Shown here piece by piece: positions 8,143 to 16,759 of a stretch of 64,000 nucleotides of DNA; the stretch's first letter is position 1, and each line of letters starts with the position of its first letter. The stretch is from Ferruginibacter sp. (lineage in GTDB: Bacteria; Bacteroidota; Bacteroidia; Chitinophagales; Chitinophagaceae). Under the pieces are notes generated by a model. The model was not told the DNA's origin. It ran no database searches and was given only the letters and a program-made list of their open reading frames with translations. The stretch spans positions 1 to 64,000 of the forward strand of contig JANYGZ010000011.1 in NCBI GenBank assembly GCA_025362235.1, written 5' to 3'. The position numbers were made by a program, and so were the translations under genes.

Positions 8143-9102
8143 ATGCAAAAACTGTTACTAGTGACTTTGATCTGTTCCCTGTTCCAAATGAAAACTGTTG
8201 CACAGGAAGATCAACCTGCGGCTGAAACAAATACAAATACTAATCATTCTTATTTTAAAACACGGCTCACTTATTTATCCAATAATGTATACAATGGCCG
8301 TAAGGATTCTTTGGTGGTACCTTATCTTACCCCATCCATTGGATATTATAACAAATCTGGCTTTTTTGCCAAAACATCTGTGAGCTATCTTGTTAGCAGC
8401 TACGCACAAAGGATTGACCTGGTAGAACTGGAAGCAGGATACCGCTTTCAGATACACGATCAGTTTAGCGGAAGTGTCAGTGCCAGCAGACCATTTTACA
8501 ATAACGCCAGTACATCTGTAAAATCAGAGACCCTGGGTGAACTGGATGCTGATTTTTCCTGGAATATTGCCAATGCCGTTTCTTTAAATGGAGGTGCTGG
8601 CTACATGGCTACCACCGCGAATGCTGACAAGTATATTAACCTTGGCTTATCACATGAATTCAGTTTTGGAGAAAATGACGAATGGAGTATGGAGCCTTCG
8701 TTAGCATTCAATTTTGGCACCCGGAATTATTACGACCAGTATACAAAGAACCGGCATCTAAAAACCGGTAAAATAAAAAAGAGCGCTAAGGATTCCACCG
8801 TAACCGGTGGTGGCAGTATCAAAACAGTTGTAAACACCACCGTTACAACGGTGGATGCCAATAAACTGTTAATGCTGGACAGTGAGTTGTCGCTCAGTAT
8901 GACTTATGATACCGGCAAATGGTCTTTCTTTGCCACCCCTACCTATGCATTACCTGTAAATCCTGCAGTATATGTAACCACTATTACTACTGACAGAACA
9001 TTCGCCAACGGCGGCACTACGCATAACACCCAAACGAGCAATTCTACAGAAACCATTTCCAACACATTCTATATGGAATTAGGAGTCAGTTATAAGTTTT
9101 AA
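8143..9102 (+). CDS. Putative outer-membrane beta-barrel protein
   Basis: A 319-residue protein with a signal peptide (cleavage after VAQ near residue 20). It has a strand-rich, Gly/Tyr/Ser-rich body and ends in LGVSYKF, a barrel-type C terminus with terminal Phe. A Thr/Ser-rich segment around residues 210-240 is probably a surface loop. No named family is recognised. It is preceded by about 245 bases without a gene and followed by a family A repeat, so it is probably monocistronic. Confidence 0.7.
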   Translation: MQKLLLVTLICSLFQMKTVAQEDQPAAETNTNTNHSYFKTRLTYLSNNVYNGRKDSLVVPYLTPSIGYYNKSGFFAKTSVSYLVSSYAQRIDLVELEAGYRFQIHDQFSGSVSASRPFYNNASTSVKSETLGELDADFSWNIANAVSLNGGAGYMATTANADKYINLGLSHEFSFGENDEWSMEPSLAFNFGTRNYYDQYTKNRHLKTGKIKKSAKDSTVTGGGSIKTVVNTTVTTVDANKLLMLDSELSLSMTYDTGKWSFFATPTYALPVNPAVYVTTITTDRTFANGGTTHNTQTSNSTETISNTFYMELGVSYKF

Positions 9103-9123
9103 TGTGATGATAGCTGTTCTTTT

Positions 9124-9228
9124 TACTTCCGGAGCGGTCTAAATTTCACAAACCTTCACAGGTGAGTTTTCTCTGTAGCACTGGCCGTGTCTATGGAGGC
9201 AGGACTCACCGTTCTAGGAAGCGTAATG
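9124..9228 (+). repeat. Family A REP-like repeat, copy 3
   Basis: A diverged copy (ACTTCCGGAGCGGTCTAAAT) with hairpin GGTGAGTTTTCTCTG / GGCAGGACTCACC. It is followed by a fragment of the RAYT 3' end, in the same order as at 6197-6300. Confidence 0.75.
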
Positions 9229-9335
9229 TTATTCTTTAAATTGCTGTTTAAGTCAATATCATCCAACTCCCGAAAATTCATTACGGGATATTTTCCCTGC
9301 TCTCCACAAATATAAAAGGTAGCGAAACAATGAAG
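9229..9335 (-). pseudogene. RAYT 3'-end fragment
   Basis: The minus strand encodes the last ~30 residues of the RAYT remnant at 6301 with near identity (CGEQGKYPVMNFRELDDI). No other part of the transposase is present. The fragment travelled with the adjacent REP. Confidence 0.75.
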
Positions 9336-9362
9336 GTATTAATTATTTTATCTCAGTAGAAC

Positions 9363-9389
9363 GGCGGGTCTGCTAAGACCAGCCTCGCC
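9363..9389 (+). repeat. REP-like hairpin related to 2202-2228
   Basis: GGCGGGTC...GCCTCGCCTGGGAA aligns with GGCGAGTC...GACTCGCCTGGGAA at 2202-2235. The stem here is imperfect. Confidence 0.6.
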
Positions 9390-9439
9390 TGGGAATACGA
9401 GATCAGGTGGCGAAAACCTGCCTTGGACTAAGCACATTC

Positions 9440-10714
9440 CTACCGAATCCAATTGAATATCCTTTTCCATCTTGGTCCACCTTCCCAGCTAAACCATATC
9501 AATGATGCTTTACCCACCACATGATCCTCGGGTACAAAACCCCAAAAACGGCTATCCTGCGATTTGTGTCTATTATCTCCCATCATCCAGTAATAATCCA
9601 TTTTAAAAGTATAGCTGCCCGCTTCTTTGCCATTGATAAATACTTTGCCATTTCTTTCTACCCAATTGTTATTTTCATATACCTCTATTGCTCTTTTGTA
9701 CAGGTTAATATTGTAGGCTGTTAAAGAAATAGTAGCTCCTTTTTTTGGAATCCATAAACCAGTTCCTCCAAAATTATCGGTTGTCCAACGGTTTGAAACT
9801 CCTGTGTAACAATAAGGATAAGTTTTACTGTTATCATCAATAATTCTTGTAACAGAATCAACACCCGGAATTATTTTTAAAGCAGCTAATTCTCCTGCGC
9901 TTAAATTCAATATATATTCATCAGGATGAGCGCCAAAATTAAAATCATTTGATTGAGCCTGTTCTTCGGTCATGTTTACGTGAATACCTTTACTTTTAAG
10001 AAAGTCTTCATCTAAAACATTTTTTGTTTTCACATTATAAAAAGTAGTGGTATTAGTAAATTCAGAAGGCTTACCATTTATAAATAAAGTTCCGTCTACT
10101 ACTTTTATAGAATCGCCGGCAACGCCCACACACCTTTTTACATAATTTTCTCTTTTATCTACCGGCCTTGTTGTAATTGTAAATTGCGACCATACCTGCT
10201 CCCTGACCATATCTCTTACTAAATCATAGTAGGGAATTTTTGAATCATATTCTTCAGTCAGTGTATCTCCTCCGGGGAAATTAAATACTACCACATCATT
10301 TCTTTTTACAGGAGAAGCAAACCACCTTGTGTAAGGAATATCTATCCACTCTAAGTAAGATTTTGATTTAATACCGGGAATAGTATGATGCACGAATGGC
10401 ATTGCAATAGGTGTATTAGGTATACGTGGGCCATAAGCAGATTTACTAACAAACAAATAATCGTTTATTAATAAGGTCTTTTCCATTGAGCTGGTTGGAA
10501 TAGCGTAGGCCTCAAAAACAAAAGTACGTATCAATGTAGCAGCCACGACAGCAAATGCGGCGGCGTCGATCCATTCTCTGGAAGTTGATTTTTTATAATT
10601 TTTTACAACAGGAATGCCGGCATATTTTTCATTTGTAGAAAATCCCATGTAGGGGAAATATAAAAAAGGCAGAAAAACTGTTGCGGCATGAATGCCAGAA
10701 ACCAAAACGGCCAA
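9440..10714 (-). CDS. lepB: Signal peptidase I, catalytic part (gene frameshifted near 10697)
   Basis: Removes signal peptides at the periplasmic face of the inner membrane. The catalytic Ser is in IPTSSMEKTLL and the Lys in NYVKRCVGVAGDSI (box D). Box E is YWMMGDNRHKSQDSRFWG near the C terminus. Between boxes C/D and E is the large insertion typical of Bacteroidetes enzymes. Translation in this frame from 10714 gives an odd start. Removing one base near 10697 joins it to the upstream frame (10940-10698) as EHFGRFGFGIHAATVFL, the expected N-terminal transmembrane region. The intact gene therefore spans 9440-10940 (~500 aa) with one extra base. Because the enzyme is normally essential, a sequencing error or a second lepB elsewhere is likely. 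Confidence 0.88.
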   Translation of the reverse strand: MAVLVSGIHAATVFLPFLYFPYMGFSTNEKYAGIPVVKNYKKSTSREWIDAAAFAVVAATLIRTFVFEAYAIPTSSMEKTLLINDYLFVSKSAYGPRIPNTPIAMPFVHHTIPGIKSKSYLEWIDIPYTRWFASPVKRNDVVVFNFPGGDTLTEEYDSKIPYYDLVRDMVREQVWSQFTITTRPVDKRENYVKRCVGVAGDSIKVVDGTLFINGKPSEFTNTTTFYNVKTKNVLDEDFLKSKGIHVNMTEEQAQSNDFNFGAHPDEYILNLSAGELAALKIIPGVDSVTRIIDDNSKTYPYCYTGVSNRWTTDNFGGTGLWIPKKGATISLTAYNINLYKRAIEVYENNNWVERNGKVFINGKEAGSYTFKMDYYWMMGDNRHKSQDSRFWGFVPEDHVVGKASLIWFSWEGGPRWKRIFNWIR

Positions 10715-10940
10715 AATGTTCTACAAATTTTATGGCAATCCAAAGGGTGATAAACTGACCGGCAATAGGAATTAGCTGTAAAAAGAACCAATATTTTTTC
10801 AATTCTATCTTTTGCACCATGCACCAGGTATTATAAAATGGTACCAATGCCTTCCATCCTTCAATGCCTGCTTTTTTAAACATGCCGTACAACCCTATAT
10901 ACCAGCCGATAGTTGCTACAATAAAAATGATCCAACCCAT
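10698..10940 (-). CDS. lepB: Signal peptidase I, N-terminal membrane domain (same gene, other frame)
   Basis: Starts with ATG at 10940 (MGWIIFIVATIGWYIGLYG). It encodes the DUF5684-like hydrophobic N-terminal region (GMFKKAGIEGWKALVPFYN) that precedes the catalytic domain in Bacteroidetes signal peptidases. The frame changes around 10697; after that point this frame gives unrelated residues. It should be read together with 9440-10714 as one gene. Confidence 0.8.
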
Positions 10941-11076
10941 AGCTTTTTTTTATATTTTTTGAATTCTAAAAGTACCGGAATAATGCTTACCAACAAAACC
11001 GCTCATAATTTGTTGAGGTTTCCTACTGCCTCAGCAGGGGCAAGGCTCCAACCCTGTGTCTGCATGTTACTAATCT

Positions 11077-11252
11077 TACTTCCGGAGCAAGTCTCAATTT
11101 CACAAACCTTTATAGGTAAGTCTCTGCAACGGCCTGTATTGTGGCGGCATCACTCCCCGTTACTACTAAGCGAAATATTATTCTTTAAGACAATTGTTTA
11201 AATAAATATCATCCAGTTCACGAAAATTTATTACGGAATATTTTCCAACAGG
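11077..11252 (+). repeat. Family A REP-like repeat, copy 4, with RAYT 3' fragment
   Basis: Contains CTTCCGGAGCAAGTCTCAAT and a degraded hairpin (GGTAAGTCTCTGCAAC). From ~11179 the minus strand encodes GKYSVINFRELDDIYLNN, the RAYT C terminus. This is the same REP plus RAYT tail unit as at 6197 and 9124. The remainder of 10941-11390 has no gene. Confidence 0.75.
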
Positions 11253-11390
11253 CGCATGCACCCGGCCTGTTGCCTATCGTTAGTACACTTTCTGTTTGTT
11301 AAATCATTCTAAAGTAATAAACTCCAGCAACTTTTTAAATCAATCAGACATAAATTCCCTTCCTGTTTCTTATGACTACCCGTATGCAAA

Positions 11391-11771
11391 TTATGAAGCC
11401 CTCAGAAGCAGGTTGCCATCAATACCTAACTTTTCGTTCATGGCTTTTAAAAATGAAAGGCTGGGCTTTCTTTTATGGTTAAGTATTTCAGATAGTTTTG
11501 TATCGGTAACTTCCAAAAGTTTGGCTAAGTCTTTTTGTTTTAATTTTTTCTCATACATTTTTAGCGCAATAAGCCCTTCAATAGATTCAGGCATTGGTAT
11601 AGTGTAATGTACCGCTTCATACCCTTCTACAATTTTGGTATGTTTTGCAAGAGCTTTAGCTTCGGCAGCGGTAAGTTTATCAAAGCCCCCTTTGGAAGTA
11701 GCAATGATTAAAATTTCATTCAACTTATTTTCCGCAACCTTAAACGCTGTTTTTGTTATTTCCTTTTTCAT
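11391..11771 (-). CDS. higA: HigA-type antitoxin / XRE-family regulator
   Basis: A 126-residue protein. Its C-terminal half (about 65-120) is a helix-turn-helix (QKDLAKLLEVTDTKLSEILNHKRKPSLSF); the N-terminal half is the helical region of HigA-like antitoxins. It lies three bases downstream of the toxin gene on the same strand, in toxin-first order as expected for higBA. It should neutralise HigB and repress the operon. The symbol follows from the paired family rather than close identity to a characterised system. Confidence 0.85.
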   Translation of the reverse strand: MKKEITKTAFKVAENKLNEILIIATSKGGFDKLTAAEAKALAKHTKIVEGYEAVHYTIPMPESIEGLIALKMYEKKLKQKDLAKLLEVTDTKLSEILNHKRKPSLSFLKAMNEKLGIDGNLLLRAS

Positions 11772-11774
11772 GGT

Positions 11775-12068
11775 TTAAATAGTTTTACAATCAATTTTAT
11801 CATACTGTTTATGTGTACCAACAAAGCGGATGTACACCGTCCGGGTAGTAAAATGTATCATGGCGACTAACCTGTATTTATTGCCGCCGATATTAAAAAC
11901 AAACCTATCATTGCCAACACTATCAACACTATTGAAAGTATGCTTCACTTCTCCAAAATTCTGCCAGTTGCTCAATGCTGTTTCATAATACCATTTCAAT
12001 AAAGCTTCTTTGACCTTTGGTTCAACATTGTAGAACTCAATTAATTTGCTTTTGGTTATTATTACCAC
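11775..12068 (-). CDS. higB: HigB-family mRNA interferase toxin
   Basis: A 97-residue RelE-fold toxin of the HigB type. Typical features are the WQNFGEVKHTFNSVDSV region, FNIGGNKYRLVAMIHF and the C-terminal RFVGTHKQYDKID. HigB toxins cleave mRNA on the ribosome. The start is a GTG at 12068, and the N terminus VIITKSKLIEFY matches the family start. A perfect TATCTTTG box ends four bases before this GTG, so the mRNA may be leaderless. It is the first gene of the higBA operon. Confidence 0.87.
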   Translation of the reverse strand: MVIITKSKLIEFYNVEPKVKEALLKWYYETALSNWQNFGEVKHTFNSVDSVGNDRFVFNIGGNKYRLVAMIHFTTRTVYIRFVGTHKQYDKIDCKTI

Positions 12069-12072
12069 GTGG

Positions 12073-12080
12073 CAAAGATA
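12073..12080 (-). promoter_or_regulatory. -7 promoter box of higBA
   Basis: TATCTTTG on the minus strand, followed by CCAC and then the GTG start codon. The TAnnTTTG consensus and the four-base spacing put the transcription start at the start codon. Confidence 0.55.
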
Positions 12081-12170
12081 AAATAGTTTATTACTAAAAA
12101 TGAAATTAAATTATCAAAAACAATAATATAGCTTAACAAGTAATAAGCCAATACTTAAAGAATACTTTAT

Positions 12171-12243
12171 TGCTGTCGGGGGGTTCGCAGTACTCTTTAT
12201 AATTTGAAGAATATGCAGCAAAAACTCGCTTCACGTACAATTA
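12171..12243 (+). repeat. Direct repeat upstream of the S10 carboxypeptidase gene
   Basis: Shares GTCGGGG..TTCGC and the exact 20-mer CTTTATAATTTGAAGAATAT (12195-12214) with 13886-13905, in the same orientation, and ends in CAATTA in both copies. Confidence 0.7.
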
Positions 12244-12266
12244 AATCAGCATCTTAAGTAACGACG

Positions 12267-12284
12267 AAAATTTTGCAAAATTTT
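12267..12284. promoter_or_regulatory. Perfect 18-bp palindrome upstream of the carboxypeptidase gene
   Basis: AAAATTTTGCAAAATTTT equals its own reverse complement. It lies 55 bases before the start at 12339 and could be an operator for a dimeric regulator. AT-rich palindromes also arise by chance. Confidence 0.3.
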
Positions 12285-12338
12285 TTAACAGCAATTTGAT
12301 GCTCTCTTTAACTTATATTACAGCATAAAAATACCATC

Positions 12339-13847
12339 ATGAGACTTATCATTGTCCCTTTTTTTCTTTTATTGTCCCTTTCAATTTTCGCTCAAAAGAA
12401 TGCCGCTTTACCCGAAGGTAAAAATGAACCTTTTCCTGCAGGCATTACAGCTACCATTACTAAAAATACGGTAGTTGTATCCGGAGGAAAAAAAATAGAG
12501 TATACAGCTTACTCCGGGTTTTTAAGTTTGCAAAATGATACCGGAAAACTGATTGCGAAAGTATTTTTTACCTACTATAAAAAAGATGCAGAAGATGTAG
12601 CAAAGCGGCCTATCTGTTTTACTTTTAATGGTGGTCCAGGGTCTTCTTCCGTTTGGCTGCACATGGGCGGCCTAGGGCCAAAGAGGGTATTACTACAAGA
12701 CGATGGCACAGCACCGCCGCCTCCTTACCAGGTTGTAAACAATGAATATACCTGGCTCGATAAAACAGACCTGGTATTTATTGACCCGGTATCAACGGGG
12801 TTTAGTTATGCAGCAAGCGGAGAGAAAGCCGAACAATTTCATGGATTTGTGGAAGATGTGCAAAGCATAGCGGCCTTTATCCGCAGTTTTTTATCAAAGT
12901 ATGAACGGTGGGCTTCGCCTAAATACCTGGCAGGTGAAAGCTATGGAACCACCCGGGCTGCAGGCCTTTCAAAATACCTTACGGATAATTACCGCATTTA
13001 TATCAATGGCATTTTGCTTATTTCGCCCGTACTTAATTTTGGTACAAATAATATTGCCATTGGCAACGATCTTCCCTTTGTGTTGTACGTGCCCAGTTAC
13101 ACGGCAGCGGCATGGTATCACAAAAAATTAGCTGCTCCTTTGCAGGCCGATTTACAAAAAACACTGAAAGAAAGCGAGGCCTTCGCCATGAATGAATATG
13201 CACCTGCCTTACTAAAAGGCGAATTGCTTGGCGACGCTGAAAAAGATAAGATTGCTGAAAAATTAAGTTATTATACCGGGCTAAGTAAAGCCTATATTTT
13301 GCAGGCCAACTTACGGGTTTCAGACGGCCGTTTTTATAAAGAACTGAGAAGAAAAGATGGTTTATCTATTGGTCGTTTAGACAGCCGCTTTACCGGACAT
13401 AATTTTGACGATGCTGGTGAGGGGCCAGACTTTGATCCTTCTTTTAGCAACATTGACGGGCCTTTTACCAGTACCATGAACGACTATTTTGAAAGAGAAC
13501 TTAATTTTAAAGAAGACCGGGCCTATAATATTTTTGGTAATGTGTATCCCTGGAATTATAACAATGTTCAAAACCAATACCTCAATGTTGCTGAAAGTTT
13601 ACGGGATGCCATGACAAAAAATACCCACTTAAAAGTATATATCGGCAGCGGTTATTATGATTTTGCCACGCCTTATTTTACGGCCAACTTTGATGTTGCC
13701 CATATGTTTTTACAACCGGAATTAAGAAAAAATCTACGCCATTATTATTATGAAGCAGGCCACATGTATTACATCAACAAACCATCTTTGATACAATTTA
13801 AAAAAGATGTAGACAGTTTTTTTGAATGGAGTAATAATGTAAAATAA
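12339..13847 (+). CDS. Exported S10-family serine carboxypeptidase
   Basis: A 502-residue serine carboxypeptidase. Residues 1-18 are a signal peptide (cleavage after FAQ). The substrate-binding motif FNGGPGSSSVW lies near residue 100. The catalytic Ser is in GESYGTTRA (~202), the Asp in GYYDFATPYF (~441) and the His in EAGHMYYI (~473). Length and order fit the alpha/beta-hydrolase S10 fold. It releases C-terminal amino acids, probably in the periplasm. The gene is framed by a direct repeat of about 70 bases on each side (12171 and 13859), which may mark a duplicated or mobile cassette. Confidence 0.92.
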   Translation: MRLIIVPFFLLLSLSIFAQKNAALPEGKNEPFPAGITATITKNTVVVSGGKKIEYTAYSGFLSLQNDTGKLIAKVFFTYYKKDAEDVAKRPICFTFNGGPGSSSVWLHMGGLGPKRVLLQDDGTAPPPPYQVVNNEYTWLDKTDLVFIDPVSTGFSYAASGEKAEQFHGFVEDVQSIAAFIRSFLSKYERWASPKYLAGESYGTTRAAGLSKYLTDNYRIYINGILLISPVLNFGTNNIAIGNDLPFVLYVPSYTAAAWYHKKLAAPLQADLQKTLKESEAFAMNEYAPALLKGELLGDAEKDKIAEKLSYYTGLSKAYILQANLRVSDGRFYKELRRKDGLSIGRLDSRFTGHNFDDAGEGPDFDPSFSNIDGPFTSTMNDYFERELNFKEDRAYNIFGNVYPWNYNNVQNQYLNVAESLRDAMTKNTHLKVYIGSGYYDFATPYFTANFDVAHMFLQPELRKNLRHYYYEAGHMYYINKPSLIQFKKDVDSFFEWSNNVK

Positions 13848-13858
13848 GATTGTTTTCA

Positions 13859-13939
13859 GTTCCGTCGGGGTATTCGCTAATGTCCCTTTATAATTTGAAG
13901 AATATTCACTAAAAACCCCACTTGGACGAAGTCCAATTA
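13859..13939 (+). repeat. Direct repeat downstream of the S10 carboxypeptidase gene
   Basis: Second copy of the repeat at 12171-12243 (exact 20-mer at 13886-13905). It ends with a small hairpin TTGGAC / GTCCAA. Confidence 0.7.
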
Positions 13940-14005
13940 AAAAATAAAATCTTACGAACGTTATTAGTCCCCATTTTAGTAAACCCAATTTTGTGCGTAA
14001 GTTTT

Positions 14006-14416
14006 TTATTCCTCAGCGTGAAGCCCAATTTTATTTCCCTCTGAGTCAATAATAATAGCAATGAATCCTGCGGGCATTTTTGTTTTGGGAACAATAATTT
14101 CACCTCCTGCGTTTTCTACTTTATCAAGAACAGTTTGAATACCTGGGCTTGCGTTGATATATACCACTGTGCCCTTACTTGATGGACTGTTCCTATTCCT
14201 CTTCGATAAAACGCCAGTTATCCTTCCTGATGTTGCTTGTATCACATCAGGGTCGTAAGGGAAAAAAACAGCTTTGTCATTTCCGTCTGATCTTTTAACC
14301 ATTTCAATATCTAAAATAGTTTCGTAAAAAGTTTTTGCCCTGTCAATATCTGATACAGGAATTTCAAACCAGTTCAAAATGTTGGTTTGTTTATCAATTT
14401 TTTTTAACTTTTGCAT
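14006..14416 (-). CDS. VOC (glyoxalase/bleomycin-resistance fold) family protein
   Basis: A 136-residue protein of the vicinal-oxygen-chelate fold. It shows WFEIPVSDIDRAKTFYETIL at residues ~15-36, VVYINASPGIQTVLDKV in the middle, and GFIAIIIDSEGNKIGLHA at the end, the usual betaalphabetabetabeta pattern. Members are lyases, isomerases or binding proteins; the substrate cannot be inferred. It lies downstream of, and on the same strand as, the broken Crp-family gene. The 60-base gap between them makes a regulator-target relation possible but unproven. Confidence 0.85.
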   Translation of the reverse strand: MQKLKKIDKQTNILNWFEIPVSDIDRAKTFYETILDIEMVKRSDGNDKAVFFPYDPDVIQATSGRITGVLSKRNRNSPSSKGTVVYINASPGIQTVLDKVENAGGEIIVPKTKMPAGFIAIIIDSEGNKIGLHAEE

Positions 14417-14481
14417 ATTTGTTATTTTTCTACAAAGGTGAAAAATGAAACTGAGACCGACCTGTGATAATCGTCACATAA

Positions 14482-15054
14482 TTACGCCAAAATTCTGAGC
14501 TTCCTGATTCGGCTTAACGTTTCTCTTGCCACACCAAGAAATGACGCTAATTAAGAAAGTGGAACTCTTTGTAAAATCTCAGGATATTTTGTTTCCATAT
14601 ATTCCAATCGTTCCTGTGCTGAATAAAGTTTGAATAAAGTTGAAAACTCTTCTTGTTTTGATGCAAACAGGCGTATGCAGTTTCGCCCTAAACTTTCTAT
14701 TTCGTTTGCCTGTTTGGCTGCCTGAAATGATTTTCCCTTGTCAAAAAGTATGGCTGTTAGTGGTTCACAAGCAATAATATTAAATTCAGATTTCTGTCCG
14801 CTTTCAAAGCTATTGATGTTTGTTGCAATTTCATTTTCAAAAAAAAATCCTGTATTCTTTGTTTGTCCGTCAATTACATAAAAGCTTTTACAATAACCTT
14901 TGTCAATAAAAAATAGCGATTTACAAACTTCTCCTTCTTTCAATAAAAACGCGTTTTTCTTAAACATTGTTTTTGCCAATGCCGGTTGCAACAATTTCCA
15001 ACTTTCATCAGAAAATTCCGTTAGCGAATAAATGTATTTTAAAAGATTGTTCAT
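14482..15054 (-). pseudogene. Crp/Fnr-family regulator interrupted by a stop codon before its HTH
   Basis: The open frame from ATG 15054 to the stop at 14551 encodes 167 residues with the cyclic-nucleotide-binding fold (LLKEGEVCKSLFFIDKGYCKSFY) and the dimer helix, ending RVPLS. Reading through this TAA in the same frame gives LASFLGVARETLSRIRK, the recognition helix of the family, and a proper stop at 14482-14484. One substitution (a Tyr or Gln codon to TAA) therefore removes the DNA-binding helix. The product made, if any, would be a sensor domain without a DNA-binding end. Sequencing error is the alternative. Confidence 0.82.
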
Positions 15055-15181
15055 TGTTTATACGAATTTTTGGGAAATGACGCACAACAGCAACCACTAT
15101 TGATAATTTATATTACCTAAATATTTATTTTATTTCAAAAGCAAATATTAATTGATGCCCCTACATTTTTAAATGAAACAA

Positions 15182-16585
15182 TCAGCTCAATTCCACTTCT
15201 GAGTGCAGTTCAGGTATCTCTACATCTGCAAAACCCTTTCTTATAAGCCGTTGCCTGAAATCAATTTGTACTTCATATTCGCCATGCACCAGAAATAATT
15301 TTTTAACCTGTGTTGCATCCTGGCAGGCCAAAAACTGGCATAAGTCTTCGTAATCGCCGTGGGCACTCATACTGCGCATTTCGCCTATCTCTGCATTTAC
15401 TTCATGCGGCTGGCCAAAAATATTTACTTCCTTAGGATGCTTTATCAGCCTGCCTCCCAGCGAACCGGGCTCGCAATACCCTGTAAGTAAAATAGTATTG
15501 CGGCTGTTTTCAATATTGTTGCTGATATGGTGTTTTATCCTGCCTGCATCGGCCATACCGCTGGCAGAAATGATAACACAGGGCCCTTTATAAAAATTCA
15601 AATTTTTGGATTCCTCCACCGACTCTACAAATTTTAATCCTTTAAATGCAAACGGGTCATCATCACTTTCTAACACCTTCTTTATACGGTCATTAAAATA
15701 CTGAGGGTAACTTTTTATGATGCTGGTAGCCTTCATACTTAAAGGGCTATCCACAAAATACGCTAGTGGCGGCAGTCGATTTTCCAATTCCAACTGGTTG
15801 AGGGCATATAAAATTTCCTGTGTGCGGCCAACACTAAATGCCGGCATGATCAGCTTGCCTTTTTTTGAAATACAGGTATGGTCTATCCATTGCAACAGCG
15901 CATCCGGCGTGGGGTTGTGTTCATCATGCAAACTATTACCATAGGTACTTTCAATTAAAATATAATCTGCCTGCGGAAATTTTTCAGGCGCTTTTAAAAT
16001 AACATCCCGGTAGCGGCCAACATCACCGCTAAAAGTGAGGCGTGTTAATTTTCCATTTTCTGTAATTTTTAAGTGGACTGCCGTACTGCCAATAATATGC
16101 CCCACATCAGTGTAACTAAATTCAATGCCTTCTTCAATGGTAAACCATTTATCATATTCCACTGTTTCAAAAAACTCTACAGCTTTTAATGCATCGGCTG
16201 TAGTATACAATGGCAAAAGGTATTGCTTGCCCTCAGCTGCCCGGCGTTTGTTTATAAACTTCAGGTCGCTTTCCTGTATGCCAGCCGAATCTTCCATTAA
16301 TACAGCAGTAAGGTCTTTGGTGGCCGGTGTGGCAAATATTTTTCCATTAAACCCTTCCCTTACCAATTTTGGTATCAACCCACTGTGGTCAATATGCGCA
16401 TGAGATAAAATCAGGTAATCAACTTCCTGTGCATTAAAACCAAAACTGGCATTAAGCTCATCAGTGTCATTGCCCATTCCCTGGAACATCCCACAATCGA
16501 GCAATACTTTTTTACCATTTTTTAAAGTCAGTAAGTGCTTAGAGCCTGTCACCGTTCTGGCAGCACCATGGAAAGCTATTTTCAT
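15182..16585 (-). CDS. MBL-fold beta-CASP nuclease (RNA-processing type)
   Basis: A 467-residue metallo-beta-lactamase/beta-CASP protein. Zinc motif 2 is HAHIDHSG (residues ~58-65); later His and Asp ligands are in DVGHIIGS and FSGDVGRY. The beta-CASP block contains ESTYGNSLHD and FSVGRTQEILY, and the RMMBL end contains SGMADAGRIKHH and MSAHGDYEDL. Start GAARTVTGSKHLL is typical. Relatives act as RNA exo- or endonucleases similar to CPSF73 and RNase J-like proteins. It has no operon partner. Confidence 0.9.
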   Translation of the reverse strand: MKIAFHGAARTVTGSKHLLTLKNGKKVLLDCGMFQGMGNDTDELNASFGFNAQEVDYLILSHAHIDHSGLIPKLVREGFNGKIFATPATKDLTAVLMEDSAGIQESDLKFINKRRAAEGKQYLLPLYTTADALKAVEFFETVEYDKWFTIEEGIEFSYTDVGHIIGSTAVHLKITENGKLTRLTFSGDVGRYRDVILKAPEKFPQADYILIESTYGNSLHDEHNPTPDALLQWIDHTCISKKGKLIMPAFSVGRTQEILYALNQLELENRLPPLAYFVDSPLSMKATSIIKSYPQYFNDRIKKVLESDDDPFAFKGLKFVESVEESKNLNFYKGPCVIISASGMADAGRIKHHISNNIENSRNTILLTGYCEPGSLGGRLIKHPKEVNIFGQPHEVNAEIGEMRSMSAHGDYEDLCQFLACQDATQVKKLFLVHGEYEVQIDFRQRLIRKGFADVEIPELHSEVELS

Positions 16586-16759
16586 CGTTACATAATTTAG
16601 AAATTCAAGTTACTGAAAAGCAGCCTATCTTATAAAATTATCTATTTTATGCTACTAATATTGCAGTAAAAAAAATTATGCCTTTCTTTATATAAAAATT
16701 TATAAGGTAAAAAGGATAAATAGTTATTTTAAAATTTTACAACAAACCCACTTGCGTCA

